From Persicaria tinctoria (Eukaryota; Streptophyta; Magnoliopsida; Caryophyllales; Polygonaceae): a DNA stretch of 64,000 nt. The DNA is taken from the NCBI GenBank assembly GCA_037127255.1, contig JBANSL010000017.1, positions 45,455,745-45,519,744 of the forward strand, written 5' to 3'. The notes below the pieces were generated by a model, which had not been told where the DNA came from, did no database searches, and saw nothing but the letters and a program-made list of their open reading frames with translations. The position numbers and the translations under genes were made by a program. Of the stretch, positions 23,431 through 35,269 are shown piece after piece; within the stretch, counting starts at the first letter, position 1; every line of letters begins with the position of its first letter.

Positions 23431-23777
23431 AAAAGGGATTAACCTTGTGATTTGTGGTGTATATAATCACACCCTTCTTTTTTAAATCTCTCATACTCTC
23501 TAATTGGTTGCAGATTTTTTTTGGCACCCACTGTAGTGTGAACAGTGTGAAGAAGCTTCAAAACTAGCACTTCTTTTTATCTCTTATTGCATGATCCTTC
23601 TACTTGTACACATTTTTATCTTCTCATCTCTTTATTAACTTCTTTTTTTGCCCTTTTTAAAATTTTCTCAGTTGAAAAGCTTTTTTGTCTTATGGGAAAT
23701 TTGCTGTTCTGCATGGCCTTAAAATGGGTCAACTGGCCCCCAATTATATAGCCCAATGATAATATCAATTGACACTC

Positions 23778-23879
23778 TCGTGCCATTTTCATTATAGCAT
23801 TTTATATTTTAATGATTTTGTGTATATATATATATATATCGTGTCATTTTCATTATAACATTTTATATTTTAATGATTT

Positions 23880-23915
<36 letters not shown>

Positions 23916-23925
23916 ACAAATTTAT
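23778..23925. repeat. Duplicated 60-bp unit and (TA)n/(TG)n microsatellites
   Basis: The phrase cattttatattttaatgatt recurs once after about 60 bases. Each copy is followed by tgtatata-type simple repeat, consistent with a slippage or unequal-crossover duplication. Confidence 0.75.
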
Positions 23926-24514
23926 CGGTCGATGCATTTATGACTGATCCAATTAATGGATATGATTGCACCCTTGACTATGTATGCCGGGTGAAAAATG
24001 CAGGCTGTGTTCATCAACACTAAGATTATTTGTCAACAATATATAAAACATACCATTGACAAGAGGAAAGTGATTAGGACTTAGGAGGTATTTCAGTGTT
24101 AAAAGCCATCAATGATCTTTAACATTTTTTTTTTGTGTGGTTGTCTTTTTTAAATATTTTAATTGATTAAAATATGTAGGGTGTATTAAAAAATAAAAAA
24201 AAATATTAAAAAAAAGTTAGTGGATGATAAATGAAGATTTTTTGTAAAAGTGATGTGTATTATTAAAATTTGTGCCCAAAGCTAAAACCAATATATTTTG
24301 AAATGGAGGGAGTATATTGCTAGCTACGGACCATTGTTATGTTTAGTATACCAGGGTGGTAGTCCACCCCTTGTCTTTTTCATTAATGTAAAGTAAAAAG
24401 TAACACTACAATTAATGAAAAGTAAGATGTTTAGGACAAGGTCATTTACAATGTGTATATATATATATGTACCCACGTACTGTACATATGTAACATATGA
24501 ATCAAATATATATA

Positions 24515-24750
24515 CTACCTCCGATCCAAAATATAAGTCGTTTGACTTTTTTAACACGTATTTTAAGGAGCTAAAAACTATATGATATATTAACTTTTTT
24601 ATTATTATTTTTTTACAAGTTAATACTTATTACCAACAAATATTAAGTTGTAAATAAATAATTAAAAAAAAGTTGATATTTTATATAGTTTTTAGCTTCT
24701 TAAAATACGTGTTGAAAAGTCAAACAACTTATATTTTGGATCGGAGGGAG
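24515..24750. mobile_element. Stowaway-like MITE
   Basis: Ends ctacctccgatccaaaatat and its inverse ttttggatcggagggag, flanked by the TA dinucleotide duplication of Tc1/mariner-type Stowaways. 236 bp, no coding sequence. Nested in the element 24,339-25,835. Confidence 0.85.
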
Positions 24751-24782
24751 TACTATATATCTATTATATATAATATATTGTA

Positions 24783-25018
24783 TTCCCTCTGTTCGGAAAT
24801 ATAAGTCCGTTGACTTTTTGGCACGCTTTTTAAGGAGTTAAAAAACTATATAAACTATAAAAAAAATATTAAATTTTTACATAGTCTTATATATATATGA
24901 CTAATATGTATATAGTTATGTACAAAAATTAATAAAAAAAATATTATTTTATATAGTTTTTAACTCTTTTAAAAGCGTGTCAAAAAGTCAATGGACTTAT
25001 ATTTCTGAACGGATGGAG
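24783..25018. mobile_element. Stowaway-like MITE, second copy
   Basis: Ends ttccctctgttcggaaatat and atttctgaacggatggag, inverted, flanked by TA. Also 236 bp and internally similar to the neighbour at 24,515, but with diverged termini. Confidence 0.82.
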
Positions 25019-25928
25019 TATAAGATAGTATATTATATATATAGTATTATATTTATATATATGCGGGGCGGGATTTGCGGGATTGAGATAGGTCGTCCCG
25101 TATCCCGTCCCGCATAATTTTCACGGGACAGGACCAGGAAGGGATTTACTTTTTTTTTTTTCAAAATTTCATTGGGGTCGGGGGACCATAGATAATTTTT
25201 TTTTTAAATGTCATATTTTTTATTAACCCAAGAAATTTCGATTAAGTTTATCAAAATATTTAAGAATAAGATAGTCATTATCTATTTTTAAACACTTTGT
25301 TTTTATTAAGAAATAATTCGGGACAGGGGAACCATTACCGATATTTTTAAACGCTTTTTTACTCAAAGCGGATTTGGGCGGTTCTTAAAAATACATACAC
25401 AAATTTTTCTTCATTTGTTTTTACATGTTTAAAATTTAATTAATTTCATTAAGTGTAACAAGTAGGTAGTATAAAAAAATCAACCAAACACATATATTAA
25501 CTCGACTATATGAGATTTTTTACTTCCCGGATTTTTTGATTGCCAACCAAACGAGCCCTTATACTATACAATACGGTAAATTAGAAAAAAAAATGAAAAG
25601 GAAATGTTGTGTAGTCTTCTTTGTATATATATATATATATATCGTATTAACAATTGTACATTCAATTTACATGATTTGAATAAATTTTAAAATTTTATTG
25701 TTATACACAAAAAAAAACCTAATTAACTTTCTAAATACCACCATAGGTGTTTTATTGTAGTGTTTTACTTCTTACTTTACATTAATTAAAAAGGTAGAGG
25801 GTGGTAGACTACCTCCATGGTATACTAAACATTCTCCATTGTTGATCAACACTATACGAACTCTTAAGTAGTACTCGTACTAAACATATATGATAGAAGT
25901 CCATAATAGTTAATAATTGATAATAGTA

Positions 25929-26068
25929 CTCTCTCTATTCGGCAAAACATGTCGTCTTACTATTCACATACTTTTTTAGGGAATATTTTTTAGGGATATT
26001 TTATAAAGTTTATCATCCTAAAAAGCATACGTGAATGATAAACGACATGTTTTGCTGAACGGATAGAA
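25929..26068. mobile_element. Short Stowaway-like MITE
   Basis: Inverted ends ctctctctattcggcaaaac and ttttgctgaacggatagaa, flanked by TA. 140 bp. Arms pair through gacatgttttgc-type sequence, so it is almost a simple hairpin. Confidence 0.75.
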
Positions 26069-26149
26069 TATTAGAAAGTGAGTCACCACTACTTCCGATT
26101 AAAAAAAATGTCTCATCAAACGCAAGTCAGATATTAATTGTGCCCAATC

Positions 26150-27900
26150 CATTTACTAAAACACTAACTCTGGGCCCTACATAACCCCCAGCAATTTCAA
26201 ATATGCATTCCAAATTTTCTAGGAAAATCTTTTCTTTTTTTTTAAACGGAAATAATTCGACGCACCAGACAAAACTGGTGGACTGAGAGGCCGAAAACGG
26301 CAGACAGACTAACTGCCATGATACAACAAGCCTAAAATAAAAAATAAAGACCCGCCCCAAACAATCACAAAAACGATCTGCCCAACCAGCTAGGAAGTCA
26401 AAAGACCCAAGGAAAAACTGTGGATGCCGAGAGCACGGGAGATCGAGCCAATGGACTAACACGGTGTCTTGACGCCGGGGAAACGAGAACAGAAGCCCAC
26501 CAAGGGAAAGAGACGTCACCTGGGGAAGTGTGGATCACCGACGTTCCCCTCATCGGGATGAGAGATCTTCGAAAACCACGAACACTGCCACAATCAACAC
26601 GATGAACAGGGCGCCCGAGACTGAACCTCAACCGGAACTAAACACAGCAACAACGAAGGCCGACTCCGTAGACAGAAGAGCAACACCAAAACGTGATCGA
26701 AGAACGCGAACGAGTCATAAAATTTAGAGATTTTTTTCTTATTTTGGTTTAAAAACTTAGAAAAAATCACTTTTTAGATTATATTTAATTTAAATTATTT
26801 CAAATAGAGTTAAAGCTCAAAGTCGGATTTAGGAAAGGGTTAGAAATGATATTGGACCCGAACAGGTGGACTAGGCCCAACAGGTAGAGATGTGAAGCGT
26901 ATAAAAAATACACGCAACATCCCTTCTTTTTCTTTTCTTTTTTTCAAAACGTGGCGTGCAAGGGAAAAAGAAAGCCTTGCACACCAAGTACTGAAAAGAA
27001 GCAGAGGAGCATCAGTCAAGGAAGGCAAAACCACCGACGGCGCAGGAGCACCGGCAGGGGTGGCCGACGACGGGGATCTGGGATCAAAGGCGGGCAGCAA
27101 CCAACCTATGGAAGCGGTAGCGGTGAGCGACAGCGGATCAACCACCCCACCAAGGGATAGGATGGGTTGAGGCAGAACGGAGTCTCGGACGCCAGTGGAA
27201 GGACCACCGAAGAAAGAGGCGAACCGGAGGGGAAGTACACGAATAGGTTCGATCAGATCGGCTACCTCGGCAGCAAAATCGAAGGAATGGGATCCAAATT
27301 AGCCACCAAGGAGGCCGATTGAGGTCTGGGACTAAATTTGGGGGTGGATTCGGAGATTGGGGATAGGTGAAGCGAATAAGCGATCGACAAGGGAGTAGAT
27401 TCGGATGTTGGCGGCACCCACAACCAAAGCCCCCAACCTTTAACCTTCGAAGAGACGGAAGGACAGAAACAAAGGGGAGGCTCGAAATCGGTGCAGCCAA
27501 CCGAAGAGGAATGAGATTTATAAAGTCAGATTCAGAGATTGGAGGACGGACCTTTGCAGGCGTGAGGGAGAGGGTGAAGGCAGATTTGTGGTGGTGGTGG
27601 ACAGTGTTTGATTTTAAACCCCTTGTTTGTGGTGGTTGTTGTTATGATAAGAGCACAAAAGAACATCAATCCCCTTGTACTCAGAAGTAGGTGTTGGAGA
27701 TTTCACTCCAGTCGGTTTTGTGTATAGGTGTTCATGGTGATGGTTGTGGTAGCAGTGGCGGCGGTGGGGCAGTTGTGGTAAGGGTTGCTTCCCAGCCGGG
27801 TGTTACCAGTAGAGAGAGGGCAGAGAGTTTATCCGAGAAGATCATCCCACTGTTGGTGACGAATTGGTGGTGATGGAGATTACCCAAATATTAATTAATT
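26150..27900 (-). repeat. GC-richer repeat of uncertain class, possibly retroposed
   Basis: The G+C content rises clearly between about 26,250 and 27,870 compared with the AT-rich flanks. Several overlapping open frames exist on both strands, rich in Arg, Pro and Ser, but none has a recognisable domain. On the minus strand the left end runs into a T/C-rich and A-rich tract near 26,220-26,250, like the 3' end of a LINE-type retroposon. A TE 5'-UTR-like composition (many cctccc/cgtcc words) is at the right. I could not find target duplications, so I only call it a repeat-like, GC-shifted block. Confidence 0.35.
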
Positions 27901-27916
27901 TTTACCAATATTAGTT

Positions 27917-28045
27917 GTTGGGGTTGAGATTGATAAATCTCGGTTGTTGCCCAGATGTTTTTGGGGTTGAGATTGATAAATCTCGGTTGTTCCCCGGATG
28001 TTTTTGGGGTTGAGATTGACGAATCTCAGTTGTTCCCCGGATGTT
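27917..28045. repeat. Three copies of a 43-bp tandem repeat
   Basis: Copies of ggggttgagattgataaatc start at 27,920, 27,963 and 28,006, spaced exactly 43 bases, with few substitutions. On the minus strand they would give an Asn/Pro-rich peptide repeat, but 43 is not a multiple of three, so a coding role is unlikely. Confidence 0.8.
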
Positions 28046-28512
28046 ATTGTTGGTGGTGTATTGGTGGTGGTGGGATTGATTGTTAAGGTGAAAAGTATTT
28101 TGGGTTTTTGGGTTTTTGAGAGAGAAGCTCTCTGGGCCTCTGGCCATTGTCACTCCACTTCGGAAAATCCAATTTAATGGCAACAAAATGAAACAGGCCG
28201 AAAAAGGATATCTTTTCAAGAATATTGTGACTCCATGGTCGTACTTCAAAGGGCAAAACAAAGTCTTCAAATTACATAAATCAACTTGCAAATAACGTAT
28301 TAATCCAATAAACTCGAAAACATAGTGAACCTGCCGAAAATAACCTAGTGACTAATTTTTGTAGAACCCAAACATAGTGCTCGTACAAGACCCTGTCTTC
28401 CATGTTCTCCTACCAGTTCCAACATGAGTTGGCTTCGCTTTGTGCAGTGTCGGATGCAATTGCTATCCAACCAGGACAAGCAAAGCCTCCTCAATAAGAA
28501 AAAATTTCGTCA
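28046..28512. other. Spacer and 3' region downstream of VAP27
   Basis: AT-rich sequence between the 43-bp repeats and the VAP27 stop codon. It should hold the VAP27 3' untranslated region. An open minus-strand frame here runs into the repeats and has no recognised domain. Confidence 0.45.
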
Positions 28513-31500
28513 TTATGTCTTCTTCATAAGATACCCCAAGAGGATGCCCATTATGCCAATGATTATAACGTACATGATTGAGATGCTGCCACGGCCTCTA
28601 TTGGCTTCACGTTTCAACAAGTCCTGCACATTTTAATCTTGTATTAGTTCCAAACATCAACCAGCATAATAATTTGAATCGCCAATTGTGGGATAATAGC
28701 AACTTGTTGCAGTGAAGTTAACATCAAGCTCAATCTCCACTGCCAAGTATTTTTTCCTAATCGTCATGGTTTCAACAACCTCAGATAGTCAATCCTAAAA
28801 CAATTTGAAAGCTGATTTACATCTTGAATGATCATAGCCTATGTCATGGATTTGCTGTGCAGCATGTCATAGAAATTATTTTCTACACGAATATATCCTC
28901 CCGGCCTCCCCTTCTCCAAGAAGAGAAACAACTGCATATTTACAATTATTTGCACTCTACACTGTCAAATTGGAGCCTAGTCGACAAAGCGAACCACAGT
29001 TCGGATTCTATTCCAATTTAGCGTCTCTCACAAAAAGGAAACTCAGTCGAAATAAACCTGACAAGTAAAACCTACTCATTTTGGAAGGAAACTACTGAAG
29101 ATACCAAAAATCTAGATTTGCCACTCAAATAATTAAGGAGAACAACCCAACCACCACCCACACACACCCAAAAAAAAGTCCAAGCAAATTTATTTCACGT
29201 TCTATTTTGATTAGTTGGTTTCACGTTTCTTTTAGGAGTTTAGAAGTAAATACGTCATTAGTATTAGTAATGTATGTAATTTAACGTGCTGGAAAGTAAT
29301 AACAGCAAGGTAGCTAAAACAACATTAATTGTGACCATTGGCAATCACAACATTAAGTTTCAATACGCATTTACGCTGGAGGATAACTTACCAGTTCCTG
29401 CTGTAGCTTCTTATTCTGCTGAATGGCAGAATTTTTCTCCTCCGTCAGCTTGGCAATAAGAGCCCTTGCCTACATCAGCCCAGGAGCATATTAATTGAAG
29501 AACATACTTTCCTCATTTACATTAACAATAAACCAACATTCACTGGACATTCAGTCAAAGTTTCACGGCACAAATGGAATATAACACGAATTAATAGCTA
29601 AATTTTGCAAGTTGAAATGACTGTCAGAAGTCAGGACTATGCAACAATTGTGCATTAACAACATGCACTATTCGCAAATCTGGTGTATAAACAAGAATTT
29701 ACAATCTGCACAATCAGACATAGAATATGCAAAATCATAAGAAACAATATATGTTGATAGGTACATAATATTGAATGAAAATGTCCAACTATAAAAGAAG
29801 AACAGTCACAGAAACAAATCAGTATTCAGCAAAACCTGACAGTCCACAAGGTTAAATTCTAGTTCTACACCAACTCCCTGTTCCTCAATTCCGTAACTGA
29901 GGGGAATCTGAAAAAGAAGGGAGAGAATTTTAATATTTTCATGTTTGGTTACAAGGGAAAGGAAAGGACTGGAAATCAAGTATCCTGTTTGGTTTGGAAG
30001 GAGAGAAAAGGAAAGTAAATTGGTGGGTATAACTTTCCCTTATTTTTTTCTCCTATTTCTCCCTCATTCTCTCGAGTGTTTTAAAAAGCTAGAGGCAACA
30101 TATGGCAATAGACATTCCTGTAGCTTAAATGGGCTTCAAAAGCAAAGGCGATGGCTTTTTCATAAAACATCTCAAAATACCTTAAAACTCAAGTTTAATG
30201 CTATAAAACCCGTGCTTGATAAATAAAACCAGATTGAAAACATACTATTGTAATAAAACCAAGTTTTAGGTAGTAAGCAAGTAAAAACCCATATCTAAAG
30301 TACTAAATATGAGTAAGTATAGAAAATTAAAGAATAGAAAGAAATCAAGCTGAATGGGAAGGATGGTTAGGGAGTCGGTCAAGCAAAATCATCAATGTCA
30401 TCTGCATCCTGTTCTTGCTCAATGTCGAGATATGGTATGAAGTCCCCATCACGCTCGTCCACAGACTTGTATCCTTCATCAGCACACAACAATTCGAACA
30501 AAAGGAAGAAGGGAAGAGAGAGGGGGAGAAGAGTGAAGGGAGAATAGGAGGCATGAAGAATAGTGGGCAGGATTGAACATTTAAAAAAGATCAACAAAAT
30601 ATTTTCCAAAAAATAAAAAAGATATGGAAAGATTGTATCTAAATTCAGCTGAGATATGCAATGATCAACCAAAATAAGGAGGAAAAAAAAGCCCATCGCC
30701 TGTAGCTTTTCAGCGCTTGGAGCTCACGCAGTGCCTGGTGTGCTCTGGGTGGCCTTTTCCACCCTTGCTACGCCTTCACAAAAGCAGGGATTAGACTTGG
30801 TGCCGTAGGCTTAAGCGCGCCTGGGCTTGCCTTTCTTAAACACTGATTCTCCCACTTTTCTCCAAATCCATCCTCCCAAAGTTAGCCAAACACCAAAAGT
30901 AAAATCCCTCGTCCCCCCTTCCACACATACCCTCTCAAATTTTCCAATCTGAACAGGGAGTAAGTGCTTAGATAGGAAGCTAAGAGCATGGGAAGGAAGA
31001 GAACAAAATCCATCGAAATTCTCAACATTCTTCTACTTGACAAGAAACCTGTGTATGCCTGTTTCACCGTTCATATGGCCAGAAAATAGTTTTGGACAGG
31101 ATATTTAACAAGGCTATGTGTTTTGGCTAGTCACTGGACAGGACTATATATTCCTTTGAAGATATATCAAGGTTGATAACAAATCCAAGAAGTTTCTGTC
31201 AACGAGTGGAGATATTAGGATTTAGGAATATGTTATTAGCAGAAAAGCCAACTCAGAGTCTCACATCGTACAGGAATAATACTTATTCTTTCGTAAAATT
31301 CCAAGGCTTCTTTTCAATCTATCTCATGCATAATAGTGCCTGAATTTTTCAGTTTCATGCAAACCACAGTATATGTACTTTTCTACGCATGCTCATCATT
31401 TTAACCTTGTCTTCACATTATGGAATCAGTCAGGGAAGCCAGCCTACTTCATAGAGAAAAATCTAAGAAATCCAGGTATGTTCACAAAAATATATATACA

Positions 31501-33845
31501 ACAATAAATAAAATAATCCAATCTGAAAAGTAAAGAGGCTAAAAATCAGGATGGATAATTATCAAAAACTAAATAAGAATTTCCATGAATACAGACAAGC
31601 ATTACAAGGACACAGGTAAGTGTAACTAGGGCTGTACGAACACTGGTCTAGAACAAACCAGAACTAAATAGACCAGACAGGGACGGGACCGGATGATCAC
31701 AGTTGGGTCCTTGCCTCCTTGGTCCATAAAAGTCCATATTACTAGTCTATATAAATGAAAGTATGCAACTATAAAATGATATGGAAATGTGAGAACTGAC
31801 AAGTAATATGAAAAGAAGAGAATAGAAGGATGACCACAAATCATACAGGAATAAGAGCTCATGAAAAGCTATAATCAAATCCACCATGCCAAACACAGTA
31901 TATCATTTTATTTTATTTTTGCACTTAATTTACCGACACAATACTACAGTTTTCAGATTGAAATATAGAACAGACCTGAGTGGAATTATCCTGATTATCA
32001 GCTGCCTTTGAAGCCTGCAAAGTCCACATCTAGAATCAATTCTCTTCATAAAAAGCAGTATAATGAAAAGAAATGGCCCCAAAAAAGAACTCATGTCTTA
32101 CAATAGTGAAATCAGAACCACTCAAGCTTCCATTGTCTGATACAGAAGGCCTTGGTGAGGAACCTTCATCTGAGCCTTCTGGCACCGGTGATGGTGGTCG
32201 TGGAGGGGATACATATAGCACTTTCAGCTTGAATTCTTCAACATGATTCCCTGACTCCTTGCTAAACTGTAACACAGGAAACCAGAATGATTTAAAAGAT
32301 CATGAAAAAAGTTCATTGGTATGAATTCATGTTTAGTAGTTGAAAGACAAAAGTTTGTGATGTGGGGTGCTCACACAAACAATCAGATGCCAAAAATAAT
32401 GTAAACAACATATTACCCATGTCAAATTCAATTCCTAATAAAATGCAAAATTCTCTTCATTGGGAATTAGTTGTACTAATTCTCAACATAATGTTAACTG
32501 CCCTACAATGGAGCTAGGATCTCTGGCTTGTCCCCTAAGTTCATCATACACAAGCAAAATTGTTTCATATATAATACAAACAGTAACACAACCAGCACGA
32601 GAGACACGTTTGATTTTATCACCTGATGAAGAACAATGGAACTGAAACAACTATATATTAAGTACTTTGTGTTGGACATTATAAATTCTGTGTATCAAAT
32701 CTTTAGCATTCTCTTATTTATTTGTTGCGTCTACTCAATTCGTAGAATGCCGTCACCCATTTTTAGGCAATTGATGGTTTATCATCTGTGCGAATGGCCT
32801 ACATTTTCCATTTTGAACAAATCGTCATCATATATAATTGGACAATTGGAAATTTAGAATCCACTAAGAAACAACTTGCTAACTATCACCAGGAGGAAGA
32901 GGCAAGGCGAAGTGAATCTTCATCACTAATATGTACAAGAGACAAGGGCTTAATCTTATACATATCTGATCTATCAGTTATGTGTTCATAAATAATTTGA
33001 AGCATATGTAGCCAAGACACATTTATCTACATCCATCCCATTCTAAAAAGGAAATGAGCACTTCCCGATATCATTATCTCAGCAACAAAAAAGAATTAAA
33101 TAGTATTTTACAATTTCAGGAGAAATATCCTTGGGCGTAGTCCCAGGGCCTGCAATTGCACTCTGGAGGAGAAATTTATCCTTGCATTGCATGTCAGGAG
33201 GAGCTTCTTTCTGTGCTTGCATTGTCACTGTATGACAGAAACAAAATTACAACACTTTTTTTTTGGAGACATAAACATATTGGGGAAGACAAATTGGTAA
33301 GAGAGGGAGAAATTGAATGAAGGTGGAAACGGAGAATCTCACCTAAGACATTACAGGAAGAGCGGGGCAACACAACTCCAGTGTTAGGTCTTACGCAATA
33401 CTTTTTTGGATTCGTCGTCTTCACCTAACAAACAGCTCAAATCGCAATTCCATTCCAGATTTACAATCAAATAAACAGATGGTTTAACTAAAATTAAAGA
33501 ATAACGCTAATAGAATCAAAAACTGGGAAATTGAAATCAAGAAATAGAAAAACGACGAGATTTCGAAACAAAACCGACCTTGAAAGCGACATGGCCATCT
33601 GTCTTGTTAGACAGTTGCATGGTGCAAGAGATCTGCTTCTTCAACTCAACTTGAAAAATTCAAGTTTTAATAGGGGGGGAGAACATGCCGATTTCGCGAA
33701 TTAGCCACAGGTAGGGTTAAATTCGAAAGGGAAAAAAATGCAAATCGAAATCGAAATCGAAATCAGAATCGAAAGGGGGAGGAAGAAACTCACAGGGAAA
33801 ACGAAGCTCGAGAGGTTCGATGGAGAGAAGTTCGCTTGTCGCCAT
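28513..33845 (-). CDS. VAP27-type vesicle-associated protein (MSP domain, ER membrane)
   Basis: Plant VAP27 proteins sit in the endoplasmic reticulum membrane and tether it to plasma membrane, cytoskeleton and lipid-transfer partners by binding FFAT motifs. Eight coding exons join in frame with GT..AG borders: 33,794-33,845, 33,579-33,649, 33,343-33,424, 33,112-33,227, 32,102-32,266, 31,976-32,014, 29,392-29,469 and 28,513-28,623, giving 714 nt or 237 residues, the usual family size. Residues about 4-128 are the MSP domain: it starts MATSELLSIEPLELRF, and the ligand-binding loop KTTNPKKYCVRPNTG is at 43-57. A Ser/Pro-rich linker follows (128-175), then a coiled coil (ALIAKLTEEKNSAIQQNKKL, about 178-205) and a C-terminal transmembrane segment (215-234) ending KKT. 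No stop or frameshift, so it looks functional. Intron 6 (2.5 kb) holds a transposon. The assignment to VAP27 is secure; the exact paralogue is not. Confidence 0.93.
30074..30845. mobile_element. hAT-like element in VAP27 intron 6
   Basis: Left end gagtgttttaaaaagc and right end (reverse complement) cagtgtttaagaaaggc are inverted repeats. The flanks attctctc (30,066-30,073) and attctccc (30,846-30,853) form an 8-bp duplication with one mismatch. The right part carries cgcgcctgggcttgcc, a GC-rich word common in short plant hAT-type repeats. No transposase. It sits in an intron and does not touch exon borders. Confidence 0.55.
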
Positions 33846-33932
33846 TGTTGGTTGACGAGAACGGAGACAGAGAGAGATCTCCTCGGGGAGGTGATATGGG
33901 GAGGTGAGGGGTTGAAACTCCGGAAATTTGGA

Positions 33933-33941
33933 ATTTATATA
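33933..33941 (-). promoter_or_regulatory. Candidate TATA box of VAP27
   Basis: On the minus strand tatataaat lies about 90 bases upstream of the ATG at 33,845, in a plausible position for a core promoter with a short 5' leader. The leader in between is purine-rich with gagagaga runs. The call rests on position and sequence only. Confidence 0.5.
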
Positions 33942-33949
33942 TTTCTCAA

Positions 33950-34721
33950 TTTATTCAATAAATTAACATGACATTTTCCATTTTAAAAAATACTGTACAA
34001 AATACAAGAAATACAATTAGTCCGTATCAAGTAACGTGGGACTGTGTTGCTCGTCTTGGGCCCTTGACAATTTTCTGGTGATTATTTTTCGAAAATCAAA
34101 AAAACAGTTTTCTTTGAAAATCGTGATTTTAAAAATGGTAGTATTTACTTAAATTTAATATATACTAGTAAAATCTCCGCGCCATAGAGCGTGCGAGAAA
34201 AAAAAAATCTAAAAAATAATGAAGAAAATACAAAAGTGAATTATATTAACAAATCAATGCGTTAGGCTTCGTCCATGAGATGAGTTTCGATTGATTAAGT
34301 TTTGGCATCCGATTTATTTAGATTTTTTGTTGATCTTCGAATGAGTTTGGATTGTTCCATTAGGATTGCTCGGGGAGTTGGAAACCCAGAGGCCGAGTCT
34401 AGATTAGCAGGAATTGGGAAGGGAAAGTAGGAGAGGGAAAACAATAAAAAGTATAAAATAGGAGATTGATTGAATTAACTAAAATTAAGCAAAAGATGGT
34501 ACGTCATCAAAGTGTTCTGATTTAAGATAGTATATATATAAATATAGATTTTTTAATCTTTTAACATTTTTATGAGAATTATTTTTCAATTTAAATAAAT
34601 AATTTAAAAAATTACCGTGATATATACAATTCCATCTTTTTAAAAATTTAGGAGAAATGAATAAGCTTCTGAAGACTCTACATTTGTTGTCACTAGATAA
34701 CTCTGCATTTGTTGTCATATA
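33950..34721. other. Upstream intergenic region of VAP27
   Basis: AT-rich sequence without recognised genes. Some of it should be VAP27 promoter. A short duplicated phrase, catttgttgtcactagataactctgcatt, straddles the Stowaway element (34,680-34,710 and 35,007-35,036), suggesting a local duplication. Confidence 0.4.
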
Positions 34722-34958
34722 CTACCTCCGTCCAAAAATATATGGACTTTACTATTCACGCACGTTTTTTTAGGAATGTAAAAACTATATAAAATATTAA
34801 ATTTTTTATTAATTTTTTTTAAATAATTATAAACTTATTGCTAATAAGTTTGTAATTATTAAAAAAAATAATAAAAAAGTTAATATTTTATATAGTTTTT
34901 AACTCCTAAAAAAACGTGCATGAATAGTAAAAGTTCATGTATTTTTGGACGGAGGGAG
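34722..34958. mobile_element. Stowaway-like MITE
   Basis: Ends ctacctccgtccaaaaatat and tatttttggacggagggag, inverted and flanked by TA (34,720-34,721 and 34,959-34,960). 237 bp, almost the same length as the Stowaways at 24.5-25.0 kb. Arms include cacgcacgttttttta and its complement. Confidence 0.88.
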
Positions 34959-35269
34959 TATTAATCTTCTTAAACTTGTGATCATATATTATTTAAATAT
35001 GGTTCATTTGTTGTCACTAGATAACTCTGCATTCACCATGCATACTTAGGAGCTTCCAAGAGATGATGAAAACTCGATTTGGGAAGAAAGTCAAGATCAT
35101 CCGCGCAGATAAAGCAAAGAAACATTCTAATTTTTAGAACAAGAGGGGATATGTGATCAAACAAGTTGTATAACCAATCAACAACAAAACATAGTAAAAC
35201 ATAAGCATAGACACTTACTTAATGTGGCTAGAGCATTGTTATTCACTTCACATCTTCCTGTTCAATTCC

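Larger units (their letters stand above)
22838..24338. other. AT-rich intergenic region, no gene
   Basis: Contains poly(A)/poly(T) tracts, a perfect 13-bp-arm inverted repeat (23,399-23,430), a tandem duplication of about 60 bp followed by TA repeats (23,778-23,925), and a Stowaway-like end tggagggagta near 24,304 without a visible partner. No coding exon recognised. Confidence 0.5.
24339..25835. mobile_element. Non-autonomous TIR element (MULE-like or hAT-like) with nested MITEs
   Basis: The ends atgtttagtatacc...ggtggtag (24,339) and its complement (to 25,835) are inverted repeats alike over about 85 bases, including tttacattaat and aacactacaat. Both are flanked by ccattgtt (24,331-24,338 and 25,836-25,843), an 8-bp match. 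If an extra base is counted it is 9 bp with one mismatch, so MULE or hAT are both possible. Inside lie two Stowaway MITEs and a fragment of the GGGACGGGAT hAT-like family (about 25,060-25,150). No transposase frame. Confidence 0.62.

Noticed and set aside
31626..31720. aactagggctgtacgaaca resembling a hAT end in VAP27 intron 6
   Set aside because: No matching inverted end or duplication was found nearby.
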